A stretch of 64,000 nt of DNA from Corynebacterium stationis (GTDB lineage Bacteria; Actinomycetota; Actinomycetes; Mycobacteriales; Mycobacteriaceae). Positions 18,155-28,671 of this stretch are shown in pieces; position 1 is the stretch's first letter; every line of letters starts with the position of its first letter. The stretch is from contig NZ_CP009251.1 of assembly GCF_001941345.1 (NCBI RefSeq), forward strand, positions 1,054,001-1,118,000, written 5' to 3'. A program made the translations under genes and the position numbers. The notes below the pieces were generated by a model, which saw only the letters and a program-made list of their open reading frames with translations, was not told the DNA's origin and did no database searches.

Positions 18155-18181
18155 GTTAGGTGCTCATGCCTTTCTGCGAAT

Positions 18182-20395
18182 TTACTGCTGCTCTTCTGCT
18201 TCGTCTTCAGACTCTGCAGAAGGGGAGGGACTAAAAACCGGCGGCTCAGTCTGTTTCAAGACTAGAGTCGAACGGGGTTGAACTAAAAGCGTACCCTCTG
18301 CCTCTAAGATGGTGTCTTCTTTGGGGTACCCACCGCGGAAAGCAGTGTCGACCATCAATTGCCATTTCGCACCTAAATCTTGCCTAGGCAGTCGAAATTC
18401 AATAGCTTCATCATGCGCATTGAACATCATGATGAAAGAGTCATCTTTGATTTTCTGGCCCGCGGGGCCAGGTTCGGTAATGGCATTGCCGTTGAGGTAG
18501 ACCATCAGGGCCTTGCCAAAATCATGATCCCAGTCATCTTGGTCCATCAATCTTCCCGAAGGCACGAGCCATGCAATGTCGCGGTCGCGAACATCGGCAC
18601 CAAGCGGGCCGCCGGAGAAAAAGCGCTGGCGTCGAAAGACTGGGTGGTTGCGGCGAATCGCAATGACGCGCTTGGTAAAGGCATAAAGCTCGGAAGGCTT
18701 GTCCAATTCCAGTAGTGACCAGTCCATCCAGGCAGTTTCATTATCTTGGCAGTAGACATTGTTATTACCATTTTGTGTACGACCCATCTCATCGCCATGT
18801 GAAATCATGGGCGTGCCTTGAGAGAGTAGCAACGTGGTGAGGAAGTTGCGCTGCTGGCGACGGCGCAGGCGCAGAATATCTTCATCATCGGTAGAACCTT
18901 CCACGCCGTGGTTCCACGAGCGGTTATGCGATTCACCATCGCGCCCGTCTTCACCATTGGCCTCGTTGTGCTTTTCATTAAAAGAGACCAAGTCGCGCAG
19001 GGTGAAGCCGTCATGTGCAGTGATGAAGTTAATCGAGGCAGTCGGGCGACGGCCATTGTTGGCATATAGATCCGACGAACCGGTTAATCGCGATGCAAAT
19101 TCACTAAGGGTTGCTGGTTCGCCGCGCCAGAAATCGCGCACCGTATCGCGGTACTTACCGTTCCACTCGCTCCAAATTGGCGGGAAGTTGCCCACCTGGT
19201 AGCCGTCATGGCCGATATCCCACGGCTCCGCGATGAGTTTAACCTGGCTAACCACGGGGTCTTGCTGGACAAGGTCAAAAAATGTCGCTAGCTTATCGAC
19301 GTCATCCAGCTCACGCGCCAAAGTCGCTGCGAGGTCGAAGCGGAAACCGTCGACGTGCATTTCCGTAATCCAGTACCGCAAAGAGTCCATGATCAACTGC
19401 AAGGAGTGCGGATGGCGGACATTTAAAGAGTTGCCTGTGCCCGTGTAGTCCATGTACTGCGACTTATCTTCATCGACTAGCCGGTAGTAGGCGAGGTTGT
19501 CGATACCGCGGAAAGCGATAGTGGGGCCGAGGTGGTTGCCTTCCGCAGTGTGGTTATAGACGACATCTAGGATGATCTCGATTCCGGCAGCGTGGTACGC
19601 GCGCACCATCGCCTTGAATTCCGCGACAGCACCACCAGGAGTTGGATCGGCTGCATAATCTTGCTGGGGAGCAAAGAACCCCAAAGTGTTATAGCCCCAG
19701 TAATTGCGCAGGCCTAATTGGCGCAGACGGTCATCCTGCAAAAACTGATGAACTGGTAGCAGCTCTACAGCTGTTACCCCTAAGTCTTGGAAATACTTAA
19801 TGATCGAGGGATGTGCCATGCCAACGTAGGTTCCGCGCAGATGCTCCGGCACATCTGGATGCGTCATGGTCATACCCTTGACGTGGGTTTCATAAATGAC
19901 GGAGTTAGTTTCCGGAGTGTTCGGGGGGCGGTCGCCCTTCCAGTCAAAGTAAGGATTGATGACCACGGACAACATCGTGTGTCCCAAAGAATCTTCTTCG
20001 TTGCGCCCAGTGCCCGCTGGCTCAGCATGTACGTCATAAGAAAAGAGCGAGGCATCGCCGTCGAAGTCGCCTTCGAAGGCTCGGGCATAAGGGTCAACCA
20101 AAAGCTTGCTGGGATCGCAACGCAGGCCCTGCTCAGGATCGTACGGGCCATGGATGCGGTAGCCATAGCGCTGGCCTGGCCCCACGGTCGGAAGGTAGCA
20201 GTGGAAGACGTGAGCGGTTTCTTCTTCCATCTCAATGCGGACTTCGCTGAGGTCCTCTTCAATCAGGCAGAGCTCTACTTTTTCGGCGATATCCGAAAAG
20301 ATTGCAAAGTTAGTACCCGCGCCATCAAACGAGGAACCCAACGGGTAAGGAGTTCCTGGCCATGGTTGTGTTATTGAACTACTCGATGCCATCAT
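18182..20395 (-). CDS. glgX: Glycogen debranching enzyme GlgX
   Basis: 737 aa, family GH13 isoamylase type. An N-terminal carbohydrate-binding module (YPLGSSFDGAGTNFAIFSD) precedes the barrel. Catalytic regions are visible: DVVYNHTAEGN, DGFRFDLAATLARE (nucleophile Asp), LIAEPWDIG (acid/base Glu) and NFITAHDGFTLRDLVSFNEKHN. The enzyme cuts alpha-1,6 branches from phosphorylase-limit glycogen and so works together with GlgP, encoded at about 36-38.4 kb. Start at ATG 20395 or ATG 20392. The acidic tail (ESEDEAEEQQ) is not part of the catalytic fold. Confidence 0.95.
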   Translation of the reverse strand: MMASSSSITQPWPGTPYPLGSSFDGAGTNFAIFSDIAEKVELCLIEEDLSEVRIEMEEETAHVFHCYLPTVGPGQRYGYRIHGPYDPEQGLRCDPSKLLVDPYARAFEGDFDGDASLFSYDVHAEPAGTGRNEEDSLGHTMLSVVINPYFDWKGDRPPNTPETNSVIYETHVKGMTMTHPDVPEHLRGTYVGMAHPSIIKYFQDLGVTAVELLPVHQFLQDDRLRQLGLRNYWGYNTLGFFAPQQDYAADPTPGGAVAEFKAMVRAYHAAGIEIILDVVYNHTAEGNHLGPTIAFRGIDNLAYYRLVDEDKSQYMDYTGTGNSLNVRHPHSLQLIMDSLRYWITEMHVDGFRFDLAATLARELDDVDKLATFFDLVQQDPVVSQVKLIAEPWDIGHDGYQVGNFPPIWSEWNGKYRDTVRDFWRGEPATLSEFASRLTGSSDLYANNGRRPTASINFITAHDGFTLRDLVSFNEKHNEANGEDGRDGESHNRSWNHGVEGSTDDEDILRLRRRQQRNFLTTLLLSQGTPMISHGDEMGRTQNGNNNVYCQDNETAWMDWSLLELDKPSELYAFTKRVIAIRRNHPVFRRQRFFSGGPLGADVRDRDIAWLVPSGRLMDQDDWDHDFGKALMVYLNGNAITEPGPAGQKIKDDSFIMMFNAHDEAIEFRLPRQDLGAKWQLMVDTAFRGGYPKEDTILEAEGTLLVQPRSTLVLKQTEPPVFSPSPSAESEDEAEEQQ

Positions 20396-20454
20396 GAGTG
20401 AAAAGCTTAACGCACTCGCATGCTTTTGGCGTCTTATACAGCATCTTTAAATAA

Positions 20455-21006
20455 CTAAGGGGTAACTTGCCGAACCCCGGCGATGATGATTTCTGCGCCT
20501 TGCAGCAGCGAAGAGTCCGCGAAGGTGGACTCATCAGCGTCATCGGCGGTGCTGGTTTTGGTCAGCTCTTCGAGCTGGGCGCGGTTTTGATCCATCACGG
20601 TAGTGCCCAGTACAAGATGGACCAAAGTTTCAGCGGCGATACGTCGCGCTGAGTCATCAGCGCCAGTTTCGCGCAAGGCGTCGGCGAATTTTTCAGTAAG
20701 CTGCGTCCACGTAGGCGAGTCGGCTTGAGAAAGGGCAGCGGTGACTAACTCCGCGCCATCGCGGTGAGCGAGAAGGATTTTCCGCAAATTTGCGACCAGC
20801 TCCAAAGTAGAAGCACCATCGAGATGAGTGATAAAACTCGCAGCAATTTCTGCGATCAGCGCTTGCTTATTGGCAACATGCCAATACAGCGCGCCGGGGA
20901 CCACGCCTAAGGTGGTGGCGATTCTGCGCATGGTCATATCCGCAAAACCGTAAGTATTAAGCAGTTTTACGGCTGTGGTGATGATATCTTCGCGGGTCAA
21001 TTGCAC
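20455..21006 (-). CDS. TetR family transcriptional regulator
   Basis: 183 aa. The N-terminal helix-turn-helix is typical of TetR: TREDIITTAVKLLNTYGFADMTMRRIATTLGVVPGALYWHVANKQALI. The C-terminal ligand domain resembles the TetR_C class of small-molecule sensors. It lies upstream of glgX on the same strand (59-base gap). The region just before its start is packed with GTCTA/TAGAC elements, including one clean palindrome, suggesting that it represses itself. The ligand and other targets are unknown. Confidence 0.88.
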   Translation of the reverse strand: MQLTREDIITTAVKLLNTYGFADMTMRRIATTLGVVPGALYWHVANKQALIAEIAASFITHLDGASTLELVANLRKILLAHRDGAELVTAALSQADSPTWTQLTEKFADALRETGADDSARRIAAETLVHLVLGTTVMDQNRAQLEELTKTSTADDADESTFADSSLLQGAEIIIAGVRQVTP

Positions 21007-21015
21007 ATTGAGGAA

Positions 21016-21082
21016 GTCTACCTGAGCATTGTCTAAACGTAGACCGAGGCTAGTGAGGTCTACGCTTGGCGAGGTCTATGTT
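21016..21082. promoter_or_regulatory. Cluster of GTCTA/TAGAC elements, candidate TetR operator
   Basis: GTCTA occurs at about 21016, 21031, 21058 and 21076, and TAGAC at 21040. The central pair makes a perfect palindrome GTCTA-AACG-TAGAC (21031-21044). The cluster begins 10 bases upstream of the TetR gene start, in the region where its promoter must be. Autoregulation is inferred. Confidence 0.55.
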
Positions 21083-21267
21083 CACAGCAAGCTTTGAGGA
21101 TTCCTTAAAGGGCTGGGGAAGTTTGCATTGTTAGGATATAACGCACACGATGTCTGTTGCGATGTATAGATAGGAAGTTTGGCGTCTAAGACTTGAGCCT
21201 CTAGTGATGCTCTTGTGATGACCGAATCAGCCTTTGACAGCAAGCACACACTAATACAGGAGAAAAC

Positions 21268-21963
21268 TTGTCTTTTCCACGCCCGATGAAATTGTCCGCC
21301 GCCGCACTCGCGCTGGTTACGCCATTTGCTCTCGTTGCATGTGGCTCTGATGAAAGCGAGGAAACGGCTGCGCCATCTACTTCTGCGGTTACTTCCACGG
21401 TAGAGGCCACCTCTTCAAAGGAGACCTCTTCTGTAGAGACCACGACGTCGAAGGCCAAGGAAACTTCTGAAGAGGCAGAGCCTACGACTCAAACCCCGGC
21501 AGAAACCCAGGAACCTGAAAGCGGGCAGGGAACCGATCCTGCAGCTGCAGCCGGTGCCGCTGATGCTGCGGCTGGTAACCCATTAGCCGCTGAGGAATTG
21601 CAGCCGGTTCAAGGTGGCCAACCAGCGGATGAGGCCACCCGCGGAGCCATCTCCAAGCTGGTCAACGGCTGGTATGAGGTAGGCGACATGCGCTCTTACA
21701 TGCGCTACATCCCAGAGCACACCTGTACTCAGGTGCTTGAGCAAAACCCAGACCTCCACAACGTCGACTACAGCGTCTTCCCACAGATCCCAATGAACCA
21801 GGTCAGCGATAACTGGAACGCAGCGGGCGTGCAGTCCATCGACGATCTTGCAGTCAGTGGCGACACTGCTTCTGCGACTGTTACCGTCAACACCGGTGAA
21901 GGCGTCGATACCTCAGTCATGCGCTTTAAGAATGAGAGCGGCAACTGGCTGTTCTGTAACTAA
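21268..21963 (+). CDS. Secreted lipoprotein with low-complexity linker
   Basis: 231 aa. The TTG start at 21268 follows AGGAG (21258-21262); ATG 21286 would also keep the signal peptide. A lipoprotein signal ends in a good lipobox, FALVACGS, so the cysteine would be lipidated by Lgt and cut by LspA, both encoded in this window. A serine/threonine/glutamate-rich linker of about 80 residues follows, then a compact domain from about residue 120 (ISKLVNGWYEVGDMRSYMRYIPEHTC to the terminal LFCN) with two cysteines that may pair. The function is not known. Confidence 0.83.
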   Translation: MSFPRPMKLSAAALALVTPFALVACGSDESEETAAPSTSAVTSTVEATSSKETSSVETTTSKAKETSEEAEPTTQTPAETQEPESGQGTDPAAAAGAADAAAGNPLAAEELQPVQGGQPADEATRGAISKLVNGWYEVGDMRSYMRYIPEHTCTQVLEQNPDLHNVDYSVFPQIPMNQVSDNWNAAGVQSIDDLAVSGDTASATVTVNTGEGVDTSVMRFKNESGNWLFCN

Positions 21964-21991
21964 GCCGTTTAATTAGTTATTCTTTATTCTC

Positions 21992-22537
21992 GTGGCACGT
22001 ATAACTTTTCCCCGCACCGTCGGCTTTGGTGCGGGGCTTTTGGCATTAGTCCTCATCGTCTTTTCCGTCTTCGGACTCTTGTGGGGCCTGTGGCGCCCGG
22101 AGATGACAGCAACAGCAGTGGAAGGCGGCGGTTTTGCCATAGATACAACTTCTAATGCGCAATTCCAAGGCTTTGGTGCCTTCGTGCTGGCTACGGCGCT
22201 GCTCGCTGGGGCAGTAGCTTTCGGGGTATTTAAATACGCGAAATCCCGCCGCGGTTTAGCAACCATGCTGTATCTGGCTCTGCTGACAGTGCTGGGCTCG
22301 CTGGCCTTTTGGTTGGTTGGAGGATTTATTGCACCGACGATGCCAGATGTGACAGCAGAAGTAGGAAGCCAAGTCAGCTGGGTCCCCAGCTTCAATCCAG
22401 GGTTAGGGCTGGCAGCTGCGCCCTTTGTGTGCCTGCTGGTCTACTGGTCCGGGTTGTACCTTACGATTGAAAGCTCTAGCGCAGGTGAAGAAGCAACTGC
22501 AGCTGTGCCGACAGAGGTCGGGCAGCCCCTGTATTAG
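21992..22537 (+). CDS. Membrane protein, about four spans
   Basis: 181 aa starting at GTG 21992, 28 bases after the lipoprotein gene. Four hydrophobic segments are evident (roughly residues 8-30, 52-74, 86-110 and 133-153) with a short acidic tail. Members near hisD in corynebacteria are annotated only as membrane proteins. No transporter or enzyme motif was recognised. Confidence 0.72.
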   Translation: MARITFPRTVGFGAGLLALVLIVFSVFGLLWGLWRPEMTATAVEGGGFAIDTTSNAQFQGFGAFVLATALLAGAVAFGVFKYAKSRRGLATMLYLALLTVLGSLAFWLVGGFIAPTMPDVTAEVGSQVSWVPSFNPGLGLAAAPFVCLLVYWSGLYLTIESSSAGEEATAAVPTEVGQPLY

Positions 22538-22617
22538 ATCACTGTATTAAAACGCGATTCAGGGGTGTCCATTCTGTGGGAAGGGATGCCCATTTTCAGC
22601 CGGGTCAATAGCGGTCG

Positions 22618-22623
22618 TATGAT
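22618..22623 (+). promoter_or_regulatory. Possible -10 element of the his operon
   Basis: TATGAT lies 43 bases before the hisD ATG; TTTTCA at 22593-22598 could be the -35, with 19-base spacing. A sequence match only. Confidence 0.3.
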
Positions 22624-22665
22624 AGGTTAAAGCACCTAAACATACTCGTTGGAAAGGCCTGCTCA

Positions 22666-23976
22666 ATGCTGCGCGTCATCGATCTCCGGGGTCGGAAATT
22701 AACTACCTCCCAATTGCGCCGAATTATTCCTCGCGGTGGTGTTTCGGTCGCCTCCGTCGTGGAAAAAGTCGCCCCCATAGTCGATGACATCCAACATCGT
22801 GGCGCAGCTGCGGCACTGAAATACTGCGAGCAGTTCGACGGTATTCGCCCTGAGGCTATCCGCGTGCCGCAACAGGCCCTAGATGATGCGGTCAAACAGC
22901 TTGATCCAAAGATTAAAGAGGCCATCGAGGTCTCCATTGAGCGTGTGCGCAAGGTTCACGCTGAGCAAAAGCCAGCATCGCACACTACTTCTTTGGGCCC
23001 TGATGCGTCTGTCACGGAGGTCTTTCGCCCAGTAGAGCGCGTTGGCCTCTACGTTCCCGGTGGCAAGGCTGTGTACCCATCCTCAGTCATTATGAACACA
23101 GTGCCGGCACAAGAAGCCGGTGCTTCGACCCTGATCGTTGCCTCTCCGCCGCAGAAGGAATTCGGCGGTCTGCCACACCCAACGGTCCTGGCTACCTGCG
23201 CTATCTTGGGCGTGGATGAGGTCTGGGCTGTTGGCGGTGCGCAAGGTATTGCGCTGTTGGCTTATGGCGATGATGAGGCAGAGCTTGAACCTGTCGATAT
23301 GGTCACCGGCCCAGGCAATATCTTTGTTACCGCCGCCAAGCGCCTGGTGCGTGGACTGGTCGGCACAGACTCTGAGGCAGGACCTACAGAAATTGCTGTG
23401 TTAGCCGATGCGTCTGCGAACCCGGTCTATGTTGCCTATGACTTAATCTCGCAGGCTGAGCACGATCCGATGGCAGCGAGCGTGCTCATTACCGACTCGG
23501 AAACCCTCGCCGACGCTGTCGCCAAGGAAATCGAGCAGCGTTATACCGCAACGGCGAACGCTGAGCGTGCAGCAGAGGCGTTGCGCGGGGAGCAGTCGGG
23601 CATTGTGCTTGTCGATGACATCGAGCAGGGCATTGAAGTAGCCGATGCTTATGCGGCTGAGCACTTGGAAGTACAGACAGAAAATGCCCGCGCGGTGGCA
23701 GAGCGCATCAAGCACGCGGGCGCTATTTTCGTCGGTGATTATTCACCTGTGCCGCTGGGCGATTACTCCGCAGGTTCGAACCACGTGCTGCCAACGTCGG
23801 GAACTGCGCGCTTTAGTGCGGGGCTGTCCACTCAGACTTTCTTGCGTCCGGTCAACATTGTTGAATACGGCCGCGAGGGTCTAGCAGAAGTAGCTGACGC
23901 TGTCGTCAACTTCTCTAATGCTGAAAATCTACCAGCGCACGGGGAAGCTATCCGTGCTCGCTTAGAAGATAACTAA
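22666..23976 (+). CDS. hisD: Histidinol dehydrogenase
   Basis: 436 aa. Catalyses the last two steps of histidine synthesis, oxidising L-histidinol to histidine with two NAD+. Diagnostic stretches: [64 protein letters not shown] and [19 protein letters not shown], which hold zinc and substrate ligands. It is the first gene of the his operon, preceded by a probable promoter and GGAAAGG. Confidence 0.97.
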   Translation: MLRVIDLRGRKLTTSQLRRIIPRGGVSVASVVEKVAPIVDDIQHRGAAAALKYCEQFDGIRPEAIRVPQQALDDAVKQLDPKIKEAIEVSIERVRKVHAEQKPASHTTSLGPDASVTEVFRPVERVGLYVPGGKAVYPSSVIMNTVPAQEAGASTLIVASPPQKEFGGLPHPTVLATCAILGVDEVWAVGGAQGIALLAYGDDEAELEPVDMVTGPGNIFVTAAKRLVRGLVGTDSEAGPTEIAVLADASANPVYVAYDLISQAEHDPMAASVLITDSETLADAVAKEIEQRYTATANAERAAEALRGEQSGIVLVDDIEQGIEVADAYAAEHLEVQTENARAVAERIKHAGAIFVGDYSPVPLGDYSAGSNHVLPTSGTARFSAGLSTQTFLRPVNIVEYGREGLAEVADAVVNFSNAENLPAHGEAIRARLEDN

Positions 23977-25104
<1,128 letters not shown>

Positions 25105-25105
25105 A

Positions 25106-25708
25106 ATGACACAAAGAATTGGCGCAGCTGAGCGCAAGACCTCGGAATCTGATATCCGCGTGGAAATCAACCTCGATGGCACCGGAAAATCAGACATTTC
25201 CACGGGCTTGCCGTTTTTCGATCACATGCTCACGGCTTTCGCTACCCACGGCAGCTTTGACCTGACGGTCAAGGCGCACGGCGATATTGAAATCGATGCG
25301 CACCACACCGTGGAAGACACCGCGATTGTTTTAGGTCGCGCTTTTGCTGATGCCATTGGCGATAAGAAGGGCATTCGCCGCTTTGGCTCGCAGCTTTTGC
25401 CGATGGATGAAGCACTAGTTGAAGCTGTCATTGATATTTCTGGCCGTGCGTACTACGTCATGAATGGCGAGCCGGAAAACTTAGATTGGCAGATCATCGG
25501 CGGGCACTATGCCACGGTGATTAACCGGCACTTTTTTGAGACCTTTGCGATTCACTCACAAACCACCTTGCACGTCAATGTGCGTTATGGCCGCGACCCG
25601 CACCACATCACCGAAGCGGAGTACAAGGCTGTAGCGCGTGCGCTGCGCCAGGCAGTAGAAAGTGACCCACGGCAAACTGGGATACCTTCTACTAAGGGAG
25701 CTCTGTAG
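25106..25708 (+). CDS. hisB: Imidazoleglycerol-phosphate dehydratase
   Basis: 200 aa from ATG 25106, the size of the monofunctional dehydratase; there is no fused phosphatase. An upstream in-frame start at 25007 lies in hisC and is not used because AAGGAG at 25093-25098 sets the ATG. Metal-binding histidine motifs are intact: [32 protein letters not shown], and later [16 protein letters not shown]. It dehydrates imidazole-glycerol phosphate to imidazole-acetol phosphate. Confidence 0.96.
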   Translation: MTQRIGAAERKTSESDIRVEINLDGTGKSDISTGLPFFDHMLTAFATHGSFDLTVKAHGDIEIDAHHTVEDTAIVLGRAFADAIGDKKGIRRFGSQLLPMDEALVEAVIDISGRAYYVMNGEPENLDWQIIGGHYATVINRHFFETFAIHSQTTLHVNVRYGRDPHHITEAEYKAVARALRQAVESDPRQTGIPSTKGAL

Positions 25709-25716
25709 ACTCCGCC

Positions 25717-25881
25717 GTGTACCTCGCTGTAATTTTGATGTTTATGGTTGCCGGCATGCTAGTCGGAGGAGCCTGGAGCGCCTATAAGCAAGGTTCAAAA
25801 TTTTGGACAGTTATGGCAGCAGTCTTGGCTCTAGCCGCAGCTGGTGCCGCAATCGCGTGGATGATAGGAGAGATGCAATAA
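25717..25881 (+). CDS. Small membrane protein, 54 aa
   Basis: This gene is below the usual length cut-off. GTG at 25717 opens a 54-codon frame of two hydrophobic helices (VYLAVILMFMVAGMLVGG and FWTVMAAVLALAAAGAAIAW) joined by a basic loop, ending GEMQ. Its TAA (25879-25881) is followed directly by the TTG start of the MFS gene, with GGAGAG inside its end serving as that gene's ribosome-binding site. The same slot between hisB and the MFS gene holds a small membrane ORF in C. glutamicum, which supports it. Confidence 0.75.
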   Translation: MYLAVILMFMVAGMLVGGAWSAYKQGSKFWTVMAAVLALAAAGAAIAWMIGEMQ

Positions 25882-27231
25882 TTGGCTAAAAACAGCAAGA
25901 GCTTCAACCGCAATCGACTTCACTCCCTCGATGACGCCACAACCCCTGCGCCGAAGCTAGGGCCAGATGCCACCCAGGCTCCTGAAAAGGTCACCTTGTG
26001 GAAGGTTCCTGGTTTCGCACCAACGATGGTGGCCGTGGCAGCAGCTTTTGGCGCTTGGTCGATCTTGCTTCCAGTTGTTCCAACGCAGGTCATTGAAGCC
26101 GGCGGTTCACCAGCTCTAGCGGGTGCATCCACCGGTATCTTCATGGCCGCGACTGTTCTCACACAGATTTTCACACCGTGGATGCTGCGGAAGTTCGGTT
26201 ACCGCCGATTGATGGCGGTATCAGCGTTCATGCTCGGTGTGCCTGCATTGGGACACCTCTTGGGAACAGAAGCATGGGCGGTCTTGCTGTTTTCGGCTCT
26301 GCGTGGCACCGGTTTTGGTGCGCTGACCGTTGCGGAATCTGCGCTCATGGCGGAGCTAGTGCCGCTGAAATACCTCGGCAAAGCCACCGGCGTGCTCGGA
26401 GTCTTTGTCGGTGCTGCGCAAATGGTCTTCTTGCCCATTGGTCTGTACATGTCTTCCTCGCTGGGCTACGAGGTCACCTACATCACCGCTGCAGTCATAG
26501 CGGTTATCGCAGTTGGGATGGTCTTTAGAATCCCGGATATCCATCCCAGGACGGAAACTGAGGGGGCATCGACAAGCGAAAGTGCACGCCCACGCGTTTC
26601 CATCTGGAAACTGGTCTTGGTGCCAGCGTTGGGACTTAGCACAATTTCGATGAGCTACGGTCTGGTCTCGTCTTTCTTGCCAGCAACCGTGACCGATATT
26701 GACCCTGTCACCGGTGCGACTTTGGGCGGCATCATGCTCTCCATCGTCGGTGGTTCCGCGATGGTCTCGCGCTATTTTGCCGGCTCTGCCGCCGACCGTT
26801 TCGGTGAAGCCGGACGCCTCTACATCCCTGGCCAGCTCACATCCTTTGTTGGCATGGCACTGATGGCTGCGGCGATCCTTGCGGGCTGGTCGGTGTGGTG
26901 GCTGGTTGTTGCCGCCGCGCTATTTGGCATTGGCTTTGGTGTGGTGCAACAAGAAGCTTTGCTGTCGATGTTCCAGCGCCTACCGCGTACCCGCTCTTCT
27001 GAAGCCTCTGCGCTGTGGAATATCTCTTATGATGGCGGTACCGGTGTCGGCTCCATTGTGTTTGCGGGCGTGGTAGCCGGTGCTGGCTACGCTGGTGGTT
27101 ATGCCGCCGGTGCCGTGGTCATCCTCATCGGAGTGGGACTGACCAGCTTGGACTACGTTGTTGGTAAACACCGTGTAACTGAATACGACAATATTAAAGC
27201 TCGCCTCAAGCGCCTGCGAAAGGAAAAATAA
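25882..27231 (+). CDS. MFS transporter within the his operon
   Basis: 449 aa with about twelve membrane segments after a cytoplasmic N-terminus of 35-40 residues. Visible MFS features include the loop 2-3 region MLRKFGYRRLMAVSAF and SRYFAGSAADRFGEAGRL between helices 8 and 9. TTG start, immediately downstream of the 54-aa ORF. Its place inside the histidine operon suggests export or uptake of a histidine-related compound, but substrate specificity cannot be read from the sequence. Confidence 0.85.
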   Translation: MAKNSKSFNRNRLHSLDDATTPAPKLGPDATQAPEKVTLWKVPGFAPTMVAVAAAFGAWSILLPVVPTQVIEAGGSPALAGASTGIFMAATVLTQIFTPWMLRKFGYRRLMAVSAFMLGVPALGHLLGTEAWAVLLFSALRGTGFGALTVAESALMAELVPLKYLGKATGVLGVFVGAAQMVFLPIGLYMSSSLGYEVTYITAAVIAVIAVGMVFRIPDIHPRTETEGASTSESARPRVSIWKLVLVPALGLSTISMSYGLVSSFLPATVTDIDPVTGATLGGIMLSIVGGSAMVSRYFAGSAADRFGEAGRLYIPGQLTSFVGMALMAAAILAGWSVWWLVVAAALFGIGFGVVQQEALLSMFQRLPRTRSSEASALWNISYDGGTGVGSIVFAGVVAGAGYAGGYAAGAVVILIGVGLTSLDYVVGKHRVTEYDNIKARLKRLRKEK

Positions 27232-27234
27232 ATA

Positions 27235-27870
27235 ATGACTTCGAAATCCGTAGCCCTCCTTGATTACGGAGCCGGAAATCTGCGAAGTGCTCAGCGTGCT
27301 TTAGAACATGTTGGGGCGAATGTGACCGTAACATCCGATCCGAAAGTCGCGGTAGAAACTGATGGCCTGTTGGTACCAGGTGTGGGTGCGTATGCCGCGT
27401 GCATGGCAGGCCTGCGCGCGATTCACGGACCGCGCATCATCGGCCAGCGCCTGGCGGGTGGCCGTCCGGTTCTAGGAATTTGTGTGGGTATGCAGGTGCT
27501 TTTCGATGCCGGCAACGAGCACGGCATCCACACCGAAGGCTGCGGGGAGTGGCCAGGCCTGGTGGAACGCCTCGATGCGGAAGTCTTGCCGCACATGGGC
27601 TGGAATACCGTGAAGATGGAAAAAGATTCACAACTTTTTGCCGGCCTCGATGAAGATACCCGCTTTTATTTCGTGCACTCATACGGCGTGCGCCGCTGGG
27701 AATTAGAAACTGAAATCACCACGCCACCTACGGTGACGTGGGCGCAGCATGAGAAAGATCCGTTTGTGGCTGCGGTGGAAAATGGTCCTTTGTGGGCCAC
27801 CCAATTTCACCCTGAAAAATCCGGCGAGGCTGGATTGCACCTCTTGCGTAACTGGTTGGAACAACTCTAG
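27235..27870 (+). CDS. hisH: Imidazole glycerol phosphate synthase, glutaminase subunit
   Basis: 211 aa, class I glutamine amidotransferase. The nucleophile is C83 in [14 protein letters not shown], and the His-Glu of the triad lie in [14 protein letters not shown]. An N-terminal [16 protein letters not shown] is typical of HisH. It supplies ammonia to HisF for the synthesis of imidazole-glycerol phosphate and AICAR. Starts three bases after the MFS gene. Confidence 0.96.
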   Translation: MTSKSVALLDYGAGNLRSAQRALEHVGANVTVTSDPKVAVETDGLLVPGVGAYAACMAGLRAIHGPRIIGQRLAGGRPVLGICVGMQVLFDAGNEHGIHTEGCGEWPGLVERLDAEVLPHMGWNTVKMEKDSQLFAGLDEDTRFYFVHSYGVRRWELETEITTPPTVTWAQHEKDPFVAAVENGPLWATQFHPEKSGEAGLHLLRNWLEQL

Positions 27871-27885
27871 GTAGGATATAGCACC

Positions 27886-28671
27886 ATGACCTTTACTTTA
27901 TTGCCCGCAGTAGATGTTGTTGACGGCCAGGCCGTCCGCTTGGACCAAGGAGAGGCCGGAACCGAAAAGTCTTATGGCACCCCATTGGAATCGGCGCTGA
28001 AATGGCAGGAGCAAGGTGCGCAGTGGCTGCACTTTGTGGACTTGGATGCGGCGTTTAACCGCGGCTCCAACCATGAGCTGATGGCAGAAGTCATCTCCAA
28101 CCTGGACATCAAGGTAGAGCTCACCGGGGGTATCCGCGATGATGCATCGTTAAAGCGTGCATTGGATACCGGCGTGCAGCGGGTCAATATTGGTACCGCG
28201 GCCCTAGAAAACCCAGAGTGGATCGCGCGCGTGTTGGCAGAATACGGCGAGAAGATTGCTGTGGATATCGCCGTTCGCAATATCGATGGCCAGTGGCGTA
28301 CCCGCGGCAATGGCTGGGTCTCTGATGGTGGCGACCTGTGGGAAGTACTTGAACGCCTCGACGCAGCAGGATGCAGCCGCTTTGTAGTCACCGATGTGTC
28401 GAAAGATGGCACCTTGACGGGGCCAAATGTTGAGCTTTTGCGTGATGTTGCCATGGCCACTGATGCCAAGATTGTCGCCTCCGGTGGAATTTCGACCTTG
28501 GATGACGTTTTGGAGCTGGCGCGCTATGAAAATGAAGGCATCGACTCGGCGATCATTGGCAAAGCTTTATATGAAGGCCGCTTCGATCTCGCGACAGCGC
28601 TTGACGCAGTGACTAAGGTAGAGCCATTACCGGAAGAAACCCCCATTGATTTGCTGGAGTCTCGCGAATGA
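27886..28671 (+). CDS. hisA: ProFAR isomerase
   Basis: 261 aa, beta/alpha barrel. It opens the ring of ProFAR to give PRFAR. D10 ([19 protein letters not shown]) and the C-terminal aspartate in [16 protein letters not shown] match the general acid/base pair, and phosphate loops ([19 protein letters not shown]) are in place. In actinobacteria lacking trpF the homologue PriA also does the TrpF reaction; corynebacteria usually have a fused trpCF elsewhere, so a HisA-only role is more likely but not proven here. The stop overlaps the next ATG (ATGA). Confidence 0.94.
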   Translation: MTFTLLPAVDVVDGQAVRLDQGEAGTEKSYGTPLESALKWQEQGAQWLHFVDLDAAFNRGSNHELMAEVISNLDIKVELTGGIRDDASLKRALDTGVQRVNIGTAALENPEWIARVLAEYGEKIAVDIAVRNIDGQWRTRGNGWVSDGGDLWEVLERLDAAGCSRFVVTDVSKDGTLTGPNVELLRDVAMATDAKIVASGGISTLDDVLELARYENEGIDSAIIGKALYEGRFDLATALDAVTKVEPLPEETPIDLLESRE

